Shown piece by piece: positions 10,471 through 22,370 of a stretch of DNA of 36,155 bases (its first letter is position 1; each line of letters opens with the position of its first letter). This stretch comes from Terana coerulea (Eukaryota; Basidiomycota; Agaricomycetes; Polyporales; Phanerochaetaceae), in NCBI GenBank assembly GCA_024811115.1, contig JAKOGH010000741.1:1-36155 (forward strand). The letters are read 5' to 3'. A program made the translations under genes and the position numbers. The notes under the pieces are model-generated. The model had not been told where the DNA came from and searched no databases. It was given only the letters and a program-made list of their open reading frames with translations.

Positions 10471-10816
10471 CGTGGTGCCTATTCATGAGCACCGTCCATA
10501 AGCCGTGCATGCACGGCCATGGACAGCTCTGGGTAGCAGCGGTGGATGCGGCGAGAGGGCCACGTACCTCGTTTGCAGGGGAGCCCCTCCCCTTCAACGG
10601 CCTTGCTCGATAATTCGCGCGTCCCCCACTCTTGTGTGGTGTCGCTTGGGTCCTGGTGTCGCGGTAGGTGGTCGCGACGCAGCTAACGCGTCGGTTAGGA
10701 ATGAGGGACCGAGGGAATGAAAGATGACGCCAACCAAACGCGAAGGCTTCCAAAGAGGTTAAGGCGCTTCAATATACCCGGTAAGTTATAATCATTCTGT
10801 ACGACAATACACGCAA

Positions 10817-10916
10817 GCCGCTATGGCGCAGTTGTTAATCTACTGGGCGCGTCTACCCAGGTGGTCCTGGGTTCAAGTCCTTTGGGTGCATTGTGGTTAT
10901 TTCTGGTCATCTTTTT
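10817..10916 (+). ncRNA. tRNA-like Pol III unit (tRNA pseudogene or SINE-like head)
   Basis: TGGCGCAGTTG (10824-10834) fits the Pol III A box and GGTTCAAGTCC (10870-10880) fits the B box, both without mismatch to consensus, at tRNA spacing. The acceptor arms GCCGCTA (10817-10823) and TGGGTGC (10883-10889) pair at five of seven positions. The anticodon arm CTGGG/CCCAG has an eight-base loop, and the T stem is poor, so it is not a working tRNA. TTTTT at 10912-10916 would terminate Pol III. A tRNA-derived SINE or captured tRNA pseudogene fits best. Confidence 0.55.
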
Positions 10917-11755
10917 GAGCCTCGGCCCATTAACAAAAGCATACAGTATGAATTGCTTTGGTCGTCTGTGAAGCAGTCACTCTTTAAGAGCTATTGTGAT
11001 ATTTAAAATTGATTGCAACTTGTTGTTCAACTGTGGCAAATGGCAATTATATAAGAATATAGACATTCTAGGCAAAAGCAGCTCTTTTTAGCAATTGTAC
11101 AGAGCTTATATATTAGGTTATAAAGGTGATATTAAAGAGCTTCAGACTTGTCATTAACAATATCCTTAAAGCTTTGTGCACTTTGAAAACTAGTCTAATA
11201 AGGAATCCATTATGCATTTATGTGCCAACTAGGCTGAAATAGAGAATAGTAGCTACATTAACTCTAAAAGTGTAATAGTATAAGTATATAAGTTAGCTAA
11301 TTGGCAGAAAAAGGAGGACATAGTACTAAATTAGCTTTAAGCAATATAATAATAAGAGTCCAAGTAATAAATAAAAGCAATAGCAAAATAAGTGTCATAA
11401 GCTCTAGATAATGTCATAAATATGACACAAATAACAAGCAAATAAGTAAAAAGCTAATGATAAGCCACTGATAAAATATGCAATAGTGAGAATTAGATAA
11501 AAAGAAATATAGTAAATGAGCTAATGAAAGAATGCAATAAGGCATTAGTAAGGGATAAAAAGTCAATTAGGTAGTAAAAAGCCATTAATAATCAGCAGAT
11601 TAGAATGTTAAAAAGGCAATGGGCTGTTTAGCAAGCTAATAGATGTAGATTAGCTAAATAAACTATATTTTAAGAATACATTTTCACAAAAAGCGAAAAA
11701 GAGCATAATACACAACTTAGTGTTAAATAAGAAGCATAAAGCATAGATTAGAAAG
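10917..11755. other. AT-rich arm of the inverted-repeat element, no gene
   Basis: Strongly AT-rich with many short runs such as AGCTAAT, AATAAG and TAAAAAG on this strand. No open frame of note and no similarity to other parts of the window. The left arm (9316-9660) has similar composition. Confidence 0.5.
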
Positions 11756-11772
11756 AGGGGTTTTTCCAGATG

Positions 11773-13561
11773 ACCGAATGAGCGATTGTCGATTTTCCCT
11801 TCCCGGCGAGGCCGTGGAGCAGAAATATGCGAGGTGCGTCTGGCTGTGTCACCCACTCCATAATGTCCTTCAGAATGTCCACTCGAGTACCCTCTAAGCA
11901 GCACTTGCTGGAGCCCAATGTTGCGCCGTCGGCGTAAGGCATCTTCATCAAGTCAAGTCTCATTCCTAAAGCGAATAAATGGTATGTCAAGGCATTCTCG
12001 AATCACCAAACCAGAAATAAAATGCTTATCGGATAATAGGTTGGATACGAAGGATGCAATTAATGTACATGGAGGTGAAAACGTACCGATGGAATCCAGG
12101 CTATTCGTAACCCGGGTAACCACAATCTCCTTCAGCTCCCTCAGTTCTCCAACTCCAGTGGCGACGGCCGCATTGAGCATGTTCGCAGATATGGCCAAAT
12201 GGACCAGGACGCGGTCCTCAAACTCCTTCCGCAATGTGTCCAAGGCGGTGGCATACTCGTCAATCTGGGAGCCCATGGTTGTGTTGGCAGAGAAGTACTG
12301 CTTGTCTGACCGTGGGCGTGCGTGAGTATGCACCGTTCTTGCAGTAGAGGAAGCCAGAGCAACGTACATGTTGATGAATGCGCATAGTCACGAAGAACAA
12401 TGCAACACTCGACTGTCTGCAACGATATACGTTCGAAGAGGTCCTGCGCGTTATTGATCGTGGTATCACAGTCATGGAGATGGGCGACGATGCTGTAGAA
12501 GGTGTCGATCTTCTCAATCAAGTCGTGAATCCTCGTGTCGATGTCTTGCTTGGACTTGTAGAACTAACCTCAACGGCGTCAATACAACAGAGGCGGGAGA
12601 TACCGAAGCTACATGTACCCACCGTATATGCGACGGAAAGAATGCTCCACGCGAGGTCTGCGTATGGATGCACCTACGAGATGAAGGGATAAGAAGTGAA
12701 CATCTACGTAGCCAAGAACCATGTACGTACCTTGCTAAGTTTGCTCATCAGGTCGTTGAATATCTTGATTTTTTCGAGTAGCTGGCCGCAGATCTCGGCT
12801 GTCGATTTCGTCGCTTGGATAAGGCCAGTAGCTGGATCCACGTTCTTGATAAGAGACCCTTCCTCCCTCGGCGCGAGCTGCTTGACTTGCTCGAGTAGTG
12901 CCTTGACAGTCGCTACCGGATTGAATGATCGGATGTAAGCAATAGTGACTGCGGGTGAAGTATGCACGGCGTACCGTCACATGTGATATTGAGCCATAAT
13001 GTTACTTCAGCGTCCATAGAAACCTCAATCGCTGGGAGGAAATGCATAATAGGTGAAGAGCTCATACATGGAATCATCCTGCGACGTACGCTTTCCATTC
13101 AAAATCATGTCAGCATCCACATCAGCGGTGCCGCTCCGGACAAGTTTTGTCTTCACGAGTTTGTTACGGCTCCATATCTCCGTGGCGAGCGTAGCTGGCA
13201 GCACCAGCGCACTGATATCTTCAATGTTAGTATCGCTGGGAATATCTGCCGGAGCAGAAAATTTGCCCACCAGTCAAAGGTCTGGTTCCATTCCGGTTCG
13301 CGTGATTTCTTCGAGGACTTTGTTTCGAGCAGCTTGCTCTCGCCTCTCTTGAGAATGACATAGTAGTGGCACTTTGCGTTTGGAAGTCCTGTAGCTTTCA
13401 CAACTAAGTGAAACATCAGCTCTCATTGGTTCGCCTGTTGTGATTCCAGTAGCGCACCGGTGAGTTTCAGCGCGACTGCGTTGCTCCCGGGTGGAGAACT
13501 CGGGCTATAGCCAGGTCAGAGACGGGTTGTTGGCGTTGCGGATGCGCACTCACGAGGCCAT
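11773..13561 (-). CDS. C2-NACHT STAND (NLR-like) gene, N-terminal half, ten exons, interrupted after the P-loop
   Basis: Exons by splice reading: 13561-13554, 13504-13458, 13403-13271, 13211-13090, 13031-12975, 12912-12731, 12673-12623, 12554-12368, 12305-12087, 11965-11773. All introns are GT..AG (49-121 bases) and phases agree throughout, giving about 400 residues. The start CGAAATGGCC is chosen because exon 1 (MAS) joins in phase to exon 2. Residues 14-120 are a C2 domain (ALKLTVVKATGLP, then REPEWNQTFD, LNGKPIEV). Residues 123-335 are helical, with VHPYADLAWSILS on a 51-base exon and YATALDTLRKEFEDRV. Then come CCLEGTRVDIL and the Walker A motif GLAGKGKS (387-394). Fungal NACHT proteins of this type act as signalling switches in non-self recognition. 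The exon is broken by the element at 9299-11772 and continues, decayed, at 9298. Confidence 0.85.
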
Positions 13562-15400
13562 TTCGAGCTTTGGTCGTTCAGAGGTACAGTGCTTCAGAGG
13601 CGATCAGGTCGTGCAGGGTGTGCGGAAAACAGGTACGCAAGACGCCCGTGGCTGTACAAGCGTGGCTGCAGCCCCATGGACAGCTTCGATGTCAAGGGTC
13701 CTCTTGAACTCAATCTCGAAATGATAGACGCCTCCGCTGCGAGAAAAGCCTTGTTCTCAGATGAGTCAGATCCTTGGGGGAAGCAGCGAAGGACCCGACG
13801 TCAGCGCATGCGTGACCACTACAGCTGGCACTGACGTGCATGCTATCGGTCGCCTTCTATGGAGGTTCTATTGTTGAGCATAAACGGAATGTTTCATGAC
13901 GCTGCGCGGAAGTAGAAGAGCGCCGAATACTGACCTTTGAGCACTGGTGCCATGTTCACAGCGAACAGCTATGACTACGGCGCGGCGGTTCCGGTAGCCT
14001 TAGCCAATCGAAATCGCCGCTGAGAAAGTGTGGGAGTTGCCGTCGTAAAATACAAGAAGCTTCGATAGCATCTGGCAGCCGCACCAGGACAGGGGAGACG
14101 GATGCATGGTTGTGCCTGGCTTCGGCGTCAGCGTCGACGAGAGGAAACGAGTGACTCCAAGCGCTCATTGCGGGATTGGACTGATGCGCTCTGATAATGC
14201 GCCATTGTCATCAGCATCCAAAATGGAGATGGCGGGCCATTGTGGCGTGAGAAGCTTGTGCTCGTTTTACGTGAGGATCCCCGGCGGGGTATCAGCAGTT
14301 TAACAGCCTACGCCGGGAGTAAGGGGTGGGTCAACGTCACAATCACGATTGAGAAGAGGAGAAGTAGTTTAATATTTCTGGAGTTAACAGAAACCTGTCT
14401 ACGAGTAGTTCTGTCGAGTTTACGGACATCGCGTCCAAAGAGATGGGATAAGGCGCAACGTTAAACGATCAAGTCCTGGGCATGGTCAAAACCGATACGG
14501 AACCACACTGCAGACCCCTAGTAGCAGATAAGAAGCAAAATCCAATACATTTGTCCCGAGACAACGTTACACGGAAAGTTCGTTTTCCTTTGAAGGTCGT
14601 CCTTTGCAGTGCTGATTAGTCGTAGTACGATGGACACAGCTGCGAGCGACGTACCTGGTCACATTTCCCCCTGCTGAGAAGTTGTGAACAATGCAGGACG
14701 TTTATGTCCCAGAGACGCCAGTGGTCATGAAAAACGTCGCCATGTCCCGCCGAGCGCAGACGTGCTCTCTTGGTTGAAGCAGCGGCTGAGATGACTGCAT
14801 CAATCAAAGACGTCAGCATTCACCTGGGCACGTAAACGGGACAAGACCCACCAGCAGCAAGAACTAAGCTGAGTATAACCGCCACATATCATAGCGTGTG
14901 CTCAGGAGGAAAGAGGAGGACACGCCTGCCACACGTTGAGGAACGTGAAAGGCGCGAGATCCAAATCTTGTCGTCTGCTTGGAGTTAATAAGTGCTGATC
15001 ATATCGCTAGATGATGAGGCCACATTAGTTGCTCAAGCCGGAATGAAGTACTGCCGCGCGTGTCGAACATGGCCGAGGATGAGCCCCACGTCTGGCTGTC
15101 GAACTTCGTAAGTGCAGCTCGTGGCGCCCGTATGGATATACTGCTCGTGTGAACAACTTGTTTAGCGCAGCCGTCGAGGAGGGTAGTGCGAGGGTGCGGA
15201 CACGGTCGCGGGAGGTATTGGACTCAGGGGCCGAGGGACATGGTGCAAAGCGACGCCAAGCGGAATAGCCCAGCTCCACAGAAGACGACAGCCGTATGTG
15301 AAACGGGGATGGTTGACAGGTCACCGTAAGGCGGTGCGGAACATGTTGGTGGTGGGGGCGGTACGGGACATGCTGACCGTGAACCGCAGTATCAGGTGGT
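13562..15400. other. Upstream region of the C2-NACHT gene, no recognisable gene
   Basis: Short open frames occur on both strands, but none is spliceable into a family I recognise and none has a repeat copy elsewhere in the window. The promoter of the minus-strand C2-NACHT gene should lie in the first few hundred bases after 13561; I see no clear TATA box. Confidence 0.4.
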
Positions 15401-18300
15401 TCAGTCGTCCACAGTAATAGCGAATGGATATGCAGGGCCATCGGTTACGGATGGCTGCCCAACAAGATGGTCAGCGTCTGAGTAAACATATATTGGATGG
15501 TAGGATGTACCTGCACAGACAAGTCGGACGGGCCTTCGGCCATCGCGTCCTCAGCCCGCCTACCCTTCCACATGCCGTGTGCTGCTACTGTGCTAGCACT
15601 CGGAAGACGTTGAATATAGCGTGCGTCCCGTACGTTGACTGCTGAGGTAGACAGCGTTGATGTGCGGAGGCAGCCTTTAAAGTGATGTGCTGCGGCGGAC
15701 CTGTTGCTGGCGCAGTCGCTGTACCGGCATTGAGCACGCCGGCAGCAGCCCTTGCCTGCCTTAGATATGGAAGTTGGACATGATGCGGTGAGGGGATATA
15801 TAATCCGTTCTTTTTACAACATCATTTCAGGAGTTCATGCGCAGAAGCTGGAGAAGGGTCTATAAATTCTCAGGGTCAGGGATATGTGCTGAAACACAGT
15901 AAGGGAACGTACCTAGGCAACAGTCGGTTCATCATGTTATTCTCTTGCATGTTTTTCGGATCCCGTTCGATGCAACGTGCGAATCCTGGGTATGTCCTTT
16001 GCTCTGAGCGCCGTGGTGGCACCTGCCTGCCATCTGTCACTGCTGATCGGAAGGACTGGAGCACCATAGTCCCCGAGTGCATAACATTGTTGCTCAAGTC
16101 GTAGGCGAGGTGCGTGTAGTAGCCCTGCGTGCTTGGGGTCAAGAGTCTGTGCCGACACGCCGTGAGCGATAATTCCAGGCAACGACATAGTGGACACACC
16201 TGACATACGGCCATCTACATCCGCATATAGAAAGCGTACGTCCGGGCTGCTTGTTTTCCAGATGTGTTGGAGGAGCTGGCGTCGGGGAGTAATAGGAGCT
16301 CAATTGCACCTGGACAATGCGGACCGCCTGTGAGGATAGGTATCAACAGATCACGTTGACGCTTCGGTGATGGCTATGAGATTTGCCCGTTAGCGTGTAG
16401 CAAGAAATCCAGAGGCCAAAGCGCACCAGCGGCCAGGTTGATGATGAACTCCGACTAGATATTCTCAGGTCGTGCGATTCAGAAGGGCTTCGCAGTCGGT
16501 ACACCGGGGAGGGATGTATTTGAACGGATCAGGGGATATATTGCGCCGTCTTAGAAGCGTAGTTGAGGTCAGATGTACTTTTAAGAAGACCAGGACCGTA
16601 CAGACGCACAGCATTCTTGAGCGGTTGGTGCTACTATCCGTACCGGGGACGAAGCGACCAACGGTCGGTAGCGGAGGTGCAAGACGAATGGGTGTAAGCA
16701 CGGATGATTGGCTTGGTTCTTCGAAACTCGTCCAGCGATCTTCAAATCTCAGCGGTCAGCTTCAAGTCCTATGACATCTATCGGTCCTCAGCATGGTCCA
16801 AGCTGCGATGCAAGATTGAATACGCACCCTGTTCTCCTCTACCTATCGCCTCCATCACTTGTGCCCCTATTGCAAATCGGCACGGTAGCTGATTTGGCAA
16901 GCCCTACAGGCAAGGTCAGCTGGGGCTAAAGCAAAAATTACACAGTGCGGGACAACGTACACGCCGTGGAGAGAGTGTCGGTAGGTCAGGGCTGCTCAGC
17001 AGAGTATTTTTCAACGCAAAGCGAGCTGATACGAGCTTGGTCTTGAGAAGGACGGCTTTCACCGCAGCCTGGAGCCCTGACGATCCTGCGCGATGAGTGC
17101 TTGCTCGGCGCGCATGAGTGCTACTAACGTACCTTTCCGCGTTTTTCCAGCCCTCAGAGCGTCCATGTCGTTGACCACAAGTATATGGCGTAGAGAGGGG
17201 CAGCAGACAGACACGGCGTCGGAGGAAAGAGACTGGCTGGTCTGGTGTGTGATGTTCGACAATGGGCCAATCCGACCGCGACGGGGAAAACCGCTTTGAG
17301 TGCCATCCGAAGGACTGGACACGCCCGCTAGCGACCTCAAAGTAAGATGTTGAAGGGTATCGACTAGCCTGAGCACGACGAGCGAGCGTACCTTGAGCGC
17401 CATTCCAAAGGACTGCGTACACGCGGTTGTTATCGAGGCCGTGGGTCTTCACCAGTCTGCAAATGCGCTGCAAAAGACCGAGACAGTCGGGCGCAGAGTC
17501 GAGCGAGGGCTGCGGGTGCTTGGGTGACGATGCGCCCCGGCATGAGGAAGGTCCATGATAGCACGCTTGGGTGACGAAAGAAGCCAAGAGGGGGACGCGT
17601 AGAGCATCGAGCGGGAGCAAGCGAGGAGCAGAGGCAAGAGCTGAGCGGGCGTCTGACAGGAACTTGATGGAAGCCCAGCCAATCAGGGCGCGGCGGGCGA
17701 GAACGCGAGGGGCGCGACTGGACCCGCTCGCCAGCGACCGTATGCACTTCCAGGAGTTTGGCTGCCGTCGGTGAGAGATGTCGCGATATCGATGAGCAGA
17801 CGCATGGACGCGTCGATCATAGCGAGGGTCGGCACGCGATCGAGTACAGTAGGCGCTCGGGCCCCGACGGATGACGCGTCGCGTCGAAAATTCCAGCTGA
17901 TGCAACGTTTGTCTTATTATATCCGCGCAAATACTCTTGCCCAATACAAATCAAAGGCTGCGTGGGCACATACAAAATAATTCCCTACGTAAACGATACT
18001 TTCTCCTGACACGCAACACGATTAAAGAACCCGCACGCCAGAGAGACAACGGAAGACAGGCTACGGCGAGCCCATACGTTGTCCGCAGATCGACCAAAGA
18101 CCGTCCGGACGCGTGCAGGTAAGATCTTGAGATGTGAGTGGGTGTTTCGTCCGTCCTTTCGTGACCGTTTGGGCGAGCCCGTCATCACGCTGATCTAGGT
18201 ACCGGTCGTCAGCCGCCGCATCATAGGGAAGCAGTCGACGAAAGACGTACCTCATGCACCGTATGAGTGTATTGGTTATCATGTATTGGCCTCGTACCCC
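15400..18300 (-). pseudogene. Degenerate spliced gene, tandem family member 1 (unrecognised)
   Basis: The minus strand has repeated donor-like GGTACGT/AGGTACAT sites (for example at about 15513, 15913, 17132, 17393 and 18252) spaced like short fungal introns, with only short frames between them. Parts match other members: 16690-16800 resembles 20740-20850 (shared CTATGACATC.ATCG), and 17280-17560 resembles 21180-21420 and 30160-30320 (shared TGTTATCGA and GCAGTCGGGC words). A conceptual piece near 17400-17250 is leucine-rich (LVDTLQHLTLRSLAGV). An F-box/LRR-like protein is one possibility but I cannot show it. The long open frame 17944-16916 crosses the likely introns and is probably accidental. 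Confidence 0.3.
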
Positions 18301-21300
18301 GCATACACCTCGTTGACGAGGAGCGGTGAGACAGGCCTTCTCGATACCGTTCCGTGATGCGTAATCAACGCCAGGCGAGCGATGGCTGTCTGTGTACGTG
18401 AACGACGGGCGTGTCCGTCAGAAGGCAGTATGAGCCACCGCCTGCGAAGCAAAGCCAAGGTGGGCACCAGTCCGATTCGTTTCAGCCCCAAAGCCAGCGC
18501 TACTGCGGTCCAAAGCGTAGCGGGCGGGGCCGAACATATCGAGGATTGAGCGGTTTCGTCGCAGGATGGCCGGGGCGAAGCCTTGGCAAAACACACTTCG
18601 CGCGGCGTGGAGGCGGGTCCGCGCACGATTAATCCAGTCCCAGAGCCCGAGGTCCGCCTCGATAAAGCTCCGCTATGTAGAGTAATAAATCAGTCCAGCG
18701 GCTGGCAATACAATAATGAGGCTTGCGGACGGCAAGCTGGATTTGCGGGTTCGGCGATACTGAGAAGTGCGGCCCTGAATGGGACAGGAAGGCGGTTTCG
18801 CAATTTCAGCGCCATGCCGTCGAATCTTCGCCACCAGCCAGTAGACGAGACACCTGTGGATAAAAGTATGCCCCGAACGCACGAGAGCTATGGGTGCTTC
18901 CCATGGCAGGCTTCGGAGCGAAAGATTAACTTCAGAGCAGTGATACAGTTAGTGTGAGAGCGTACCTCTGCTGACAAATTGAATACATCCAGCAACTAAC
19001 TCCTCAACCTAGCCGCCCCGCCATTCATTTCTACTTGCCAGTGACTGTTTCCAGCGATTTGATGACGTTTGGCGCGGTATGTGTCACCTCCACGCAATCT
19101 GTACCATGGGCGATTGAATGCGACGGACGGGATGCGAACAGTGCGCCAGAAATTCGGTGTGAAGATGCGGGTTGATGATCCGTTAAATGCTCGGTGTATT
19201 GAATAAGATGGGGACAAGCAGCGACGAAAGGACGTAGCATTTGGTAGGTCTCTGGATTTTCGTACGGGGAGGTCCAAGATTTACGCCGGCGGCTCCAAGT
19301 ATGTCTTCCGGGTCCCTTTGCCTCAAGATAAAATACGACGCGGGTGTGGGTCTCCGTGATGTTTCTATGTGGTAGAATCAGTGAGTATTCCAGGTATATC
19401 GACTATAAACCGAGCACCCACGCACGTGAAGATGCAGAGGGGGAACGGCGTTCGAGCTGATACCAAAGAGCCGTGCGGTCATGGAACGATTGCAGTCCTA
19501 TCGGTGCACGGTGCAGAGCTGTCGGTTGAGCTACCTAAGTGAAGAGTCAGCACTTGCGGAACGATACAGTTGACTGTGAGATGTACCTTTGAGACGGCGT
19601 CGGCTACATTTCCAAGTGTTAGGTTCCTCGACCTGCCTGCCCTTCCAGAATTCCACCAGTCGTTTCATGCTCGCCCGCTGAGATAGGAAGACTCTACCGC
19701 ACTTGTAGTCTTTGAGCTGGACAGCGGGGGTGTTGCGTAGACAAATCCATTTTGTTCGCCACGAACATACGCAAGAATCGTCCTTAACAAGACATCGTTC
19801 CGCGGAATAGTGCAAAGATGTTTGAGTTGTCTGTACATTCTAAAGTCAGGGACGGACCGTGGCATATAGGAAACAAACGCACTTATGCAGAAACTGATAC
19901 ATGCTTCGCCCGCTCCTGCCATCTTTTGGCTTCGGTCTTTCCGATAGACGGACTTGGGCATAGCCGCCGCTTGTAACGGCCACGGCTGTGCCTGCAGTTA
20001 CTTTCCATGCTCATTGTTCACCGTGGCTATCAAGGCCTCGCAATCGACGACTCAAGTGCATCGTCGGTTCTGCAGAGCGTGAGCAGATCATGCATAGTGG
20101 GCTGAAACTCTTAAGGCCGAGTATCTGCATGAATTGCCGTAAGTAAACTGTCCAGAGAAGAACAAAATAGCAGACGGACCCGAACAGCCACTTGCTACTG
20201 TGTCTTCGTCCACGCCCTGTGTGTCTTGCACACTCCGACTATCATGTACTCGCCGGCTTAGTTCTTTAGAGGTAGAGTATGATTGATATCCAGTGGAGAG
20301 CCGATAACAGCTCGTGCGCCGGATGGAAGAAAACCAAGCTCGCCAGTGAAATGCTGCGCCGCGCCGCGAGCGGGAAACGTTAACGGAGGATATTCGTAAA
20401 TACGCACCAACAATCAGGTCGATGATGAGCTTGGAAAAGGCGTTACGACGTACCGCGGCTTGGAAGTAACGACGCAGCCGGTGTACTGGTGGTTGGCAAC
20501 TTTGAAGGAGATGTCAGCGTTTGGCGTGCGTGACACTGGTATACTATCCGAGGTCAGGTGAATTTGTGGGCCAGGTAGAGTGTATAGAAACGTACGATGA
20601 CCTTTGTCACTGGGGCTTCCAACTGACAGAAATACGAAAAGCGTGAGGGTATCGCGGCCGAGGGAGCGAGACTGAAACGTCGACGTGCTGTATGAGCAGG
20701 GAATGTTGGCCTTGTTTTCCTCGGTAGAGGTTCGTCGATGTGCAAAAGCGTGGCACAGGTTGTCGGCACCACATTTGAGATTCTATGACATCCATCGAAC
20801 ATCAGCGTGTCCCACGCTGCATTAGACAATGGCGTACGCACCTATGTTCGACCATTACTTGTCTTCCGCCCTTCAAGTTCGCGTTGACGATCGCAGTGGC
20901 AATCCTATGCCCAACGTCAACCTGAGACAGCTCACAGCCGAGGAAGTATGCACGTACTATTACAAATCCATGTATTCGGCTCACGGATTATAGCATGCTT
21001 TCTAGAAAAAAGAGTTGAAACTAAGGCGATGGCGACCAGGGCAATCTAAAGCGCAGTCTGGAATGCGGAGGATCGTGCGCGGTAAGTGTAGGCCTGGCTG
21101 ACATGAGCACGACGAACTCACTAGCGCCTATGCTCCTAGATTCAGGTCCCGCGGTTGAAGAAAAGTGTTGCGTGCAGAGAAGGGCAGTGGGAGGCCAGAG
21201 GGGCGGGCCGAGACAGGACAGATGGCATTCGACGAGGAGCCTGGTAGGGCATGTTGAAGGGAGCCATAGAATCCAAACGACGAACAAGAGCGCTTTGGGA

Positions 21301-21900
21301 GCCGTCCAAGGGACCGTGTACACTCGCGTGTTGTCGACGCGTGGACAAACGCACTGCAAGAGGGCGAAGCCGCCATGTGCAGGACTGAGCGAGGGCTGCT
21401 CGGAGCACTTGAGCGACGTGTGCCGGCATCTTCGAACGCTGGGAGTTGTAGAGGAACTTTGTGTTCATTACGGAGGCGATCGACCTGCAGAGAGACGCGC
21501 CGAGGGCTGGGGCAAAGCAGGAGTAAAGTCAAGAGGATCGGTCGACGTGCCGCGTCTCCTCAGCAGTGCCCGGTGCCTGGGCGGCGGCCGTAGGCGCTCC
21601 GAGATGAGTGTTCCGTTACGGATCAACGGCTGCTCGTGGCGACTCCGCCAGCTTTTTTCCCTGCGCTGTCCTTTCCACCTGAGGCCCGAGCCCTGTCCAC
21701 AGCTGGCACCATGGGCTTCCTCTCTGCACAATTGCTTCACTCTTTTGCGCTGCTGAGGCGATGGCCTGGCAATGGCCGGCTCCCGTTGACATAACCGCGT
21801 TCGATCGCGCCCCTCGTCACCCGCCTGTTCTCTCTCTTCCCTGTCCTCTCGCATCTTGCCTCGGCCTCCTGCAAATCCCAGTTGTACGCGCCGACATGGT
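18300..21900 (-). pseudogene. Degenerate spliced gene(s), tandem family member 2 (unrecognised)
   Basis: Same style as the previous region: minus-strand donor-like sites near 18966, 19590, 20600 and 20842 with small frames between. The 19230-19400 stretch matches 30490-30670 (shared GCATTTGGTAGGT and GAGTATTCCAGGTATA / GAGTGCTCCAGGTATA). Its minus reading ETYQMLRPFVAAC aligns with DTYQMLLLAVASL of the 30-kb copy. 19535-19650 matches 29885-30000 (shared CAGTCAGCACTTG and GGTTCCTCGACCT). 21040-21600 matches the 17-kb copy. The region may hold more than one copy. No domain is recognised. Confidence 0.3.
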
Positions 21901-22370
21901 GACGGGCGCACTTTCTCCCAATGGCAAATGTGCTGTCTACCCGGACCTTCGCCAGGCAGGCATCTACCGTATGCACGATTGTAGTCCTAAAGCTCAAGCT
22001 TTAAACCCCAAAGCGCACGCCGCATTTCACCTCATCTTCCTCATCTTCGCGCCGATTGCTATAGAAGTGATTATGGGAGAATTGCTTCCTCGGAGTCGGG
22101 GTGGCATTACATTGGACGCTAGGTGAGTCGCTTTGCCCTTGCAGGGGTGCATTGCCTGACATTCGCCGCGGTCGATTGCAGAAACGATATACCCGTCTAT
22201 CGTCACGAAAGATGACCCGTGACGGTCCGGAGGGCACTTTTGCGAAATTAGATAGCAAATGATCGGGGCCTAAGGTTCGTGAGATGTTCGTACTGCAGCA
22301 GGTGGCTGACTGACAGCTTGCAGACGTAAAAAAAATCAAACAGCTTCAGAATTCAAGTATTCGCCACCGC
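21901..22370. other. Gap without a recognised gene
   Basis: A plus-strand open frame (21761-22126) ends in a hydrophobic stretch, FHLIFLIFAPIAIEVIMGEL, followed by a donor-like GTGAGT, but it has no partner exon I can identify and no copy elsewhere in the window. Treated as unassigned. Confidence 0.3.

Larger units (their letters stand above)
9299..11772. mobile_element. Non-autonomous DNA element with terminal inverted repeats
   Basis: Left end CATCTGAAAAAACCCCT (9299-9315) and right end, read inverted, CATCTGGAAAAACCCCT (11756-11772) agree at 16 of 17 bases. The element lies inside the coding exon of the NACHT gene: the P-loop reading frame breaks at the right end and NACHT sequence resumes at the left end. 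It is 2474 bp, AT-rich at both flanks (about 9300-9650 and 10900-11755), unlike the host. It holds a GC-rich tandem repeat and a tRNA-like unit but no credible transposase reading frame. Target duplication is unclear: only AC is common to both flanks. Superfamily is not assigned. Confidence 0.7.

Noticed and set aside
9658..10488. A 276-residue open frame, Cys/Ala/Arg-rich
   Set aside because: It lies wholly on the GC-rich tandem repeat, other frames of the same stretch are also open, and the product is only repeated low-complexity sequence without a domain.
9299..11772. Helitron or 8-bp-target hAT element
   Set aside because: It has inverted repeats at both ends, which Helitrons lack, and no 8-bp direct repeat flanks it. 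Only the dinucleotide AC is shared, so I leave the superfamily open.
12555..12730. A single 176-base intron in the C2-NACHT gene
   Set aside because: It splits into two normal introns around a 51-base exon (12673-12623) encoding VHPYADLAWSILS, a conserved family motif, with phases preserved.
12949..12974. A 26-base intron ending at CCGCAG
   Set aside because: Too short to be spliced; using the AG at 12913 gives a 62-base intron with the same phase.
13957..13975. Sequence resembling a vector reverse primer site (CAGCGAACAGCTATGAC)
   Set aside because: It has mismatches to the known primer word and no vector sequence flanks it; taken as chance.
16916..17944. A 342-residue minus-strand open frame
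   Set aside because: Its composition is Arg/Ser/Pro-rich in the way of an out-of-frame reading, it crosses likely splice sites, and alignment with the 21-kb and 30-kb copies favours other frames.
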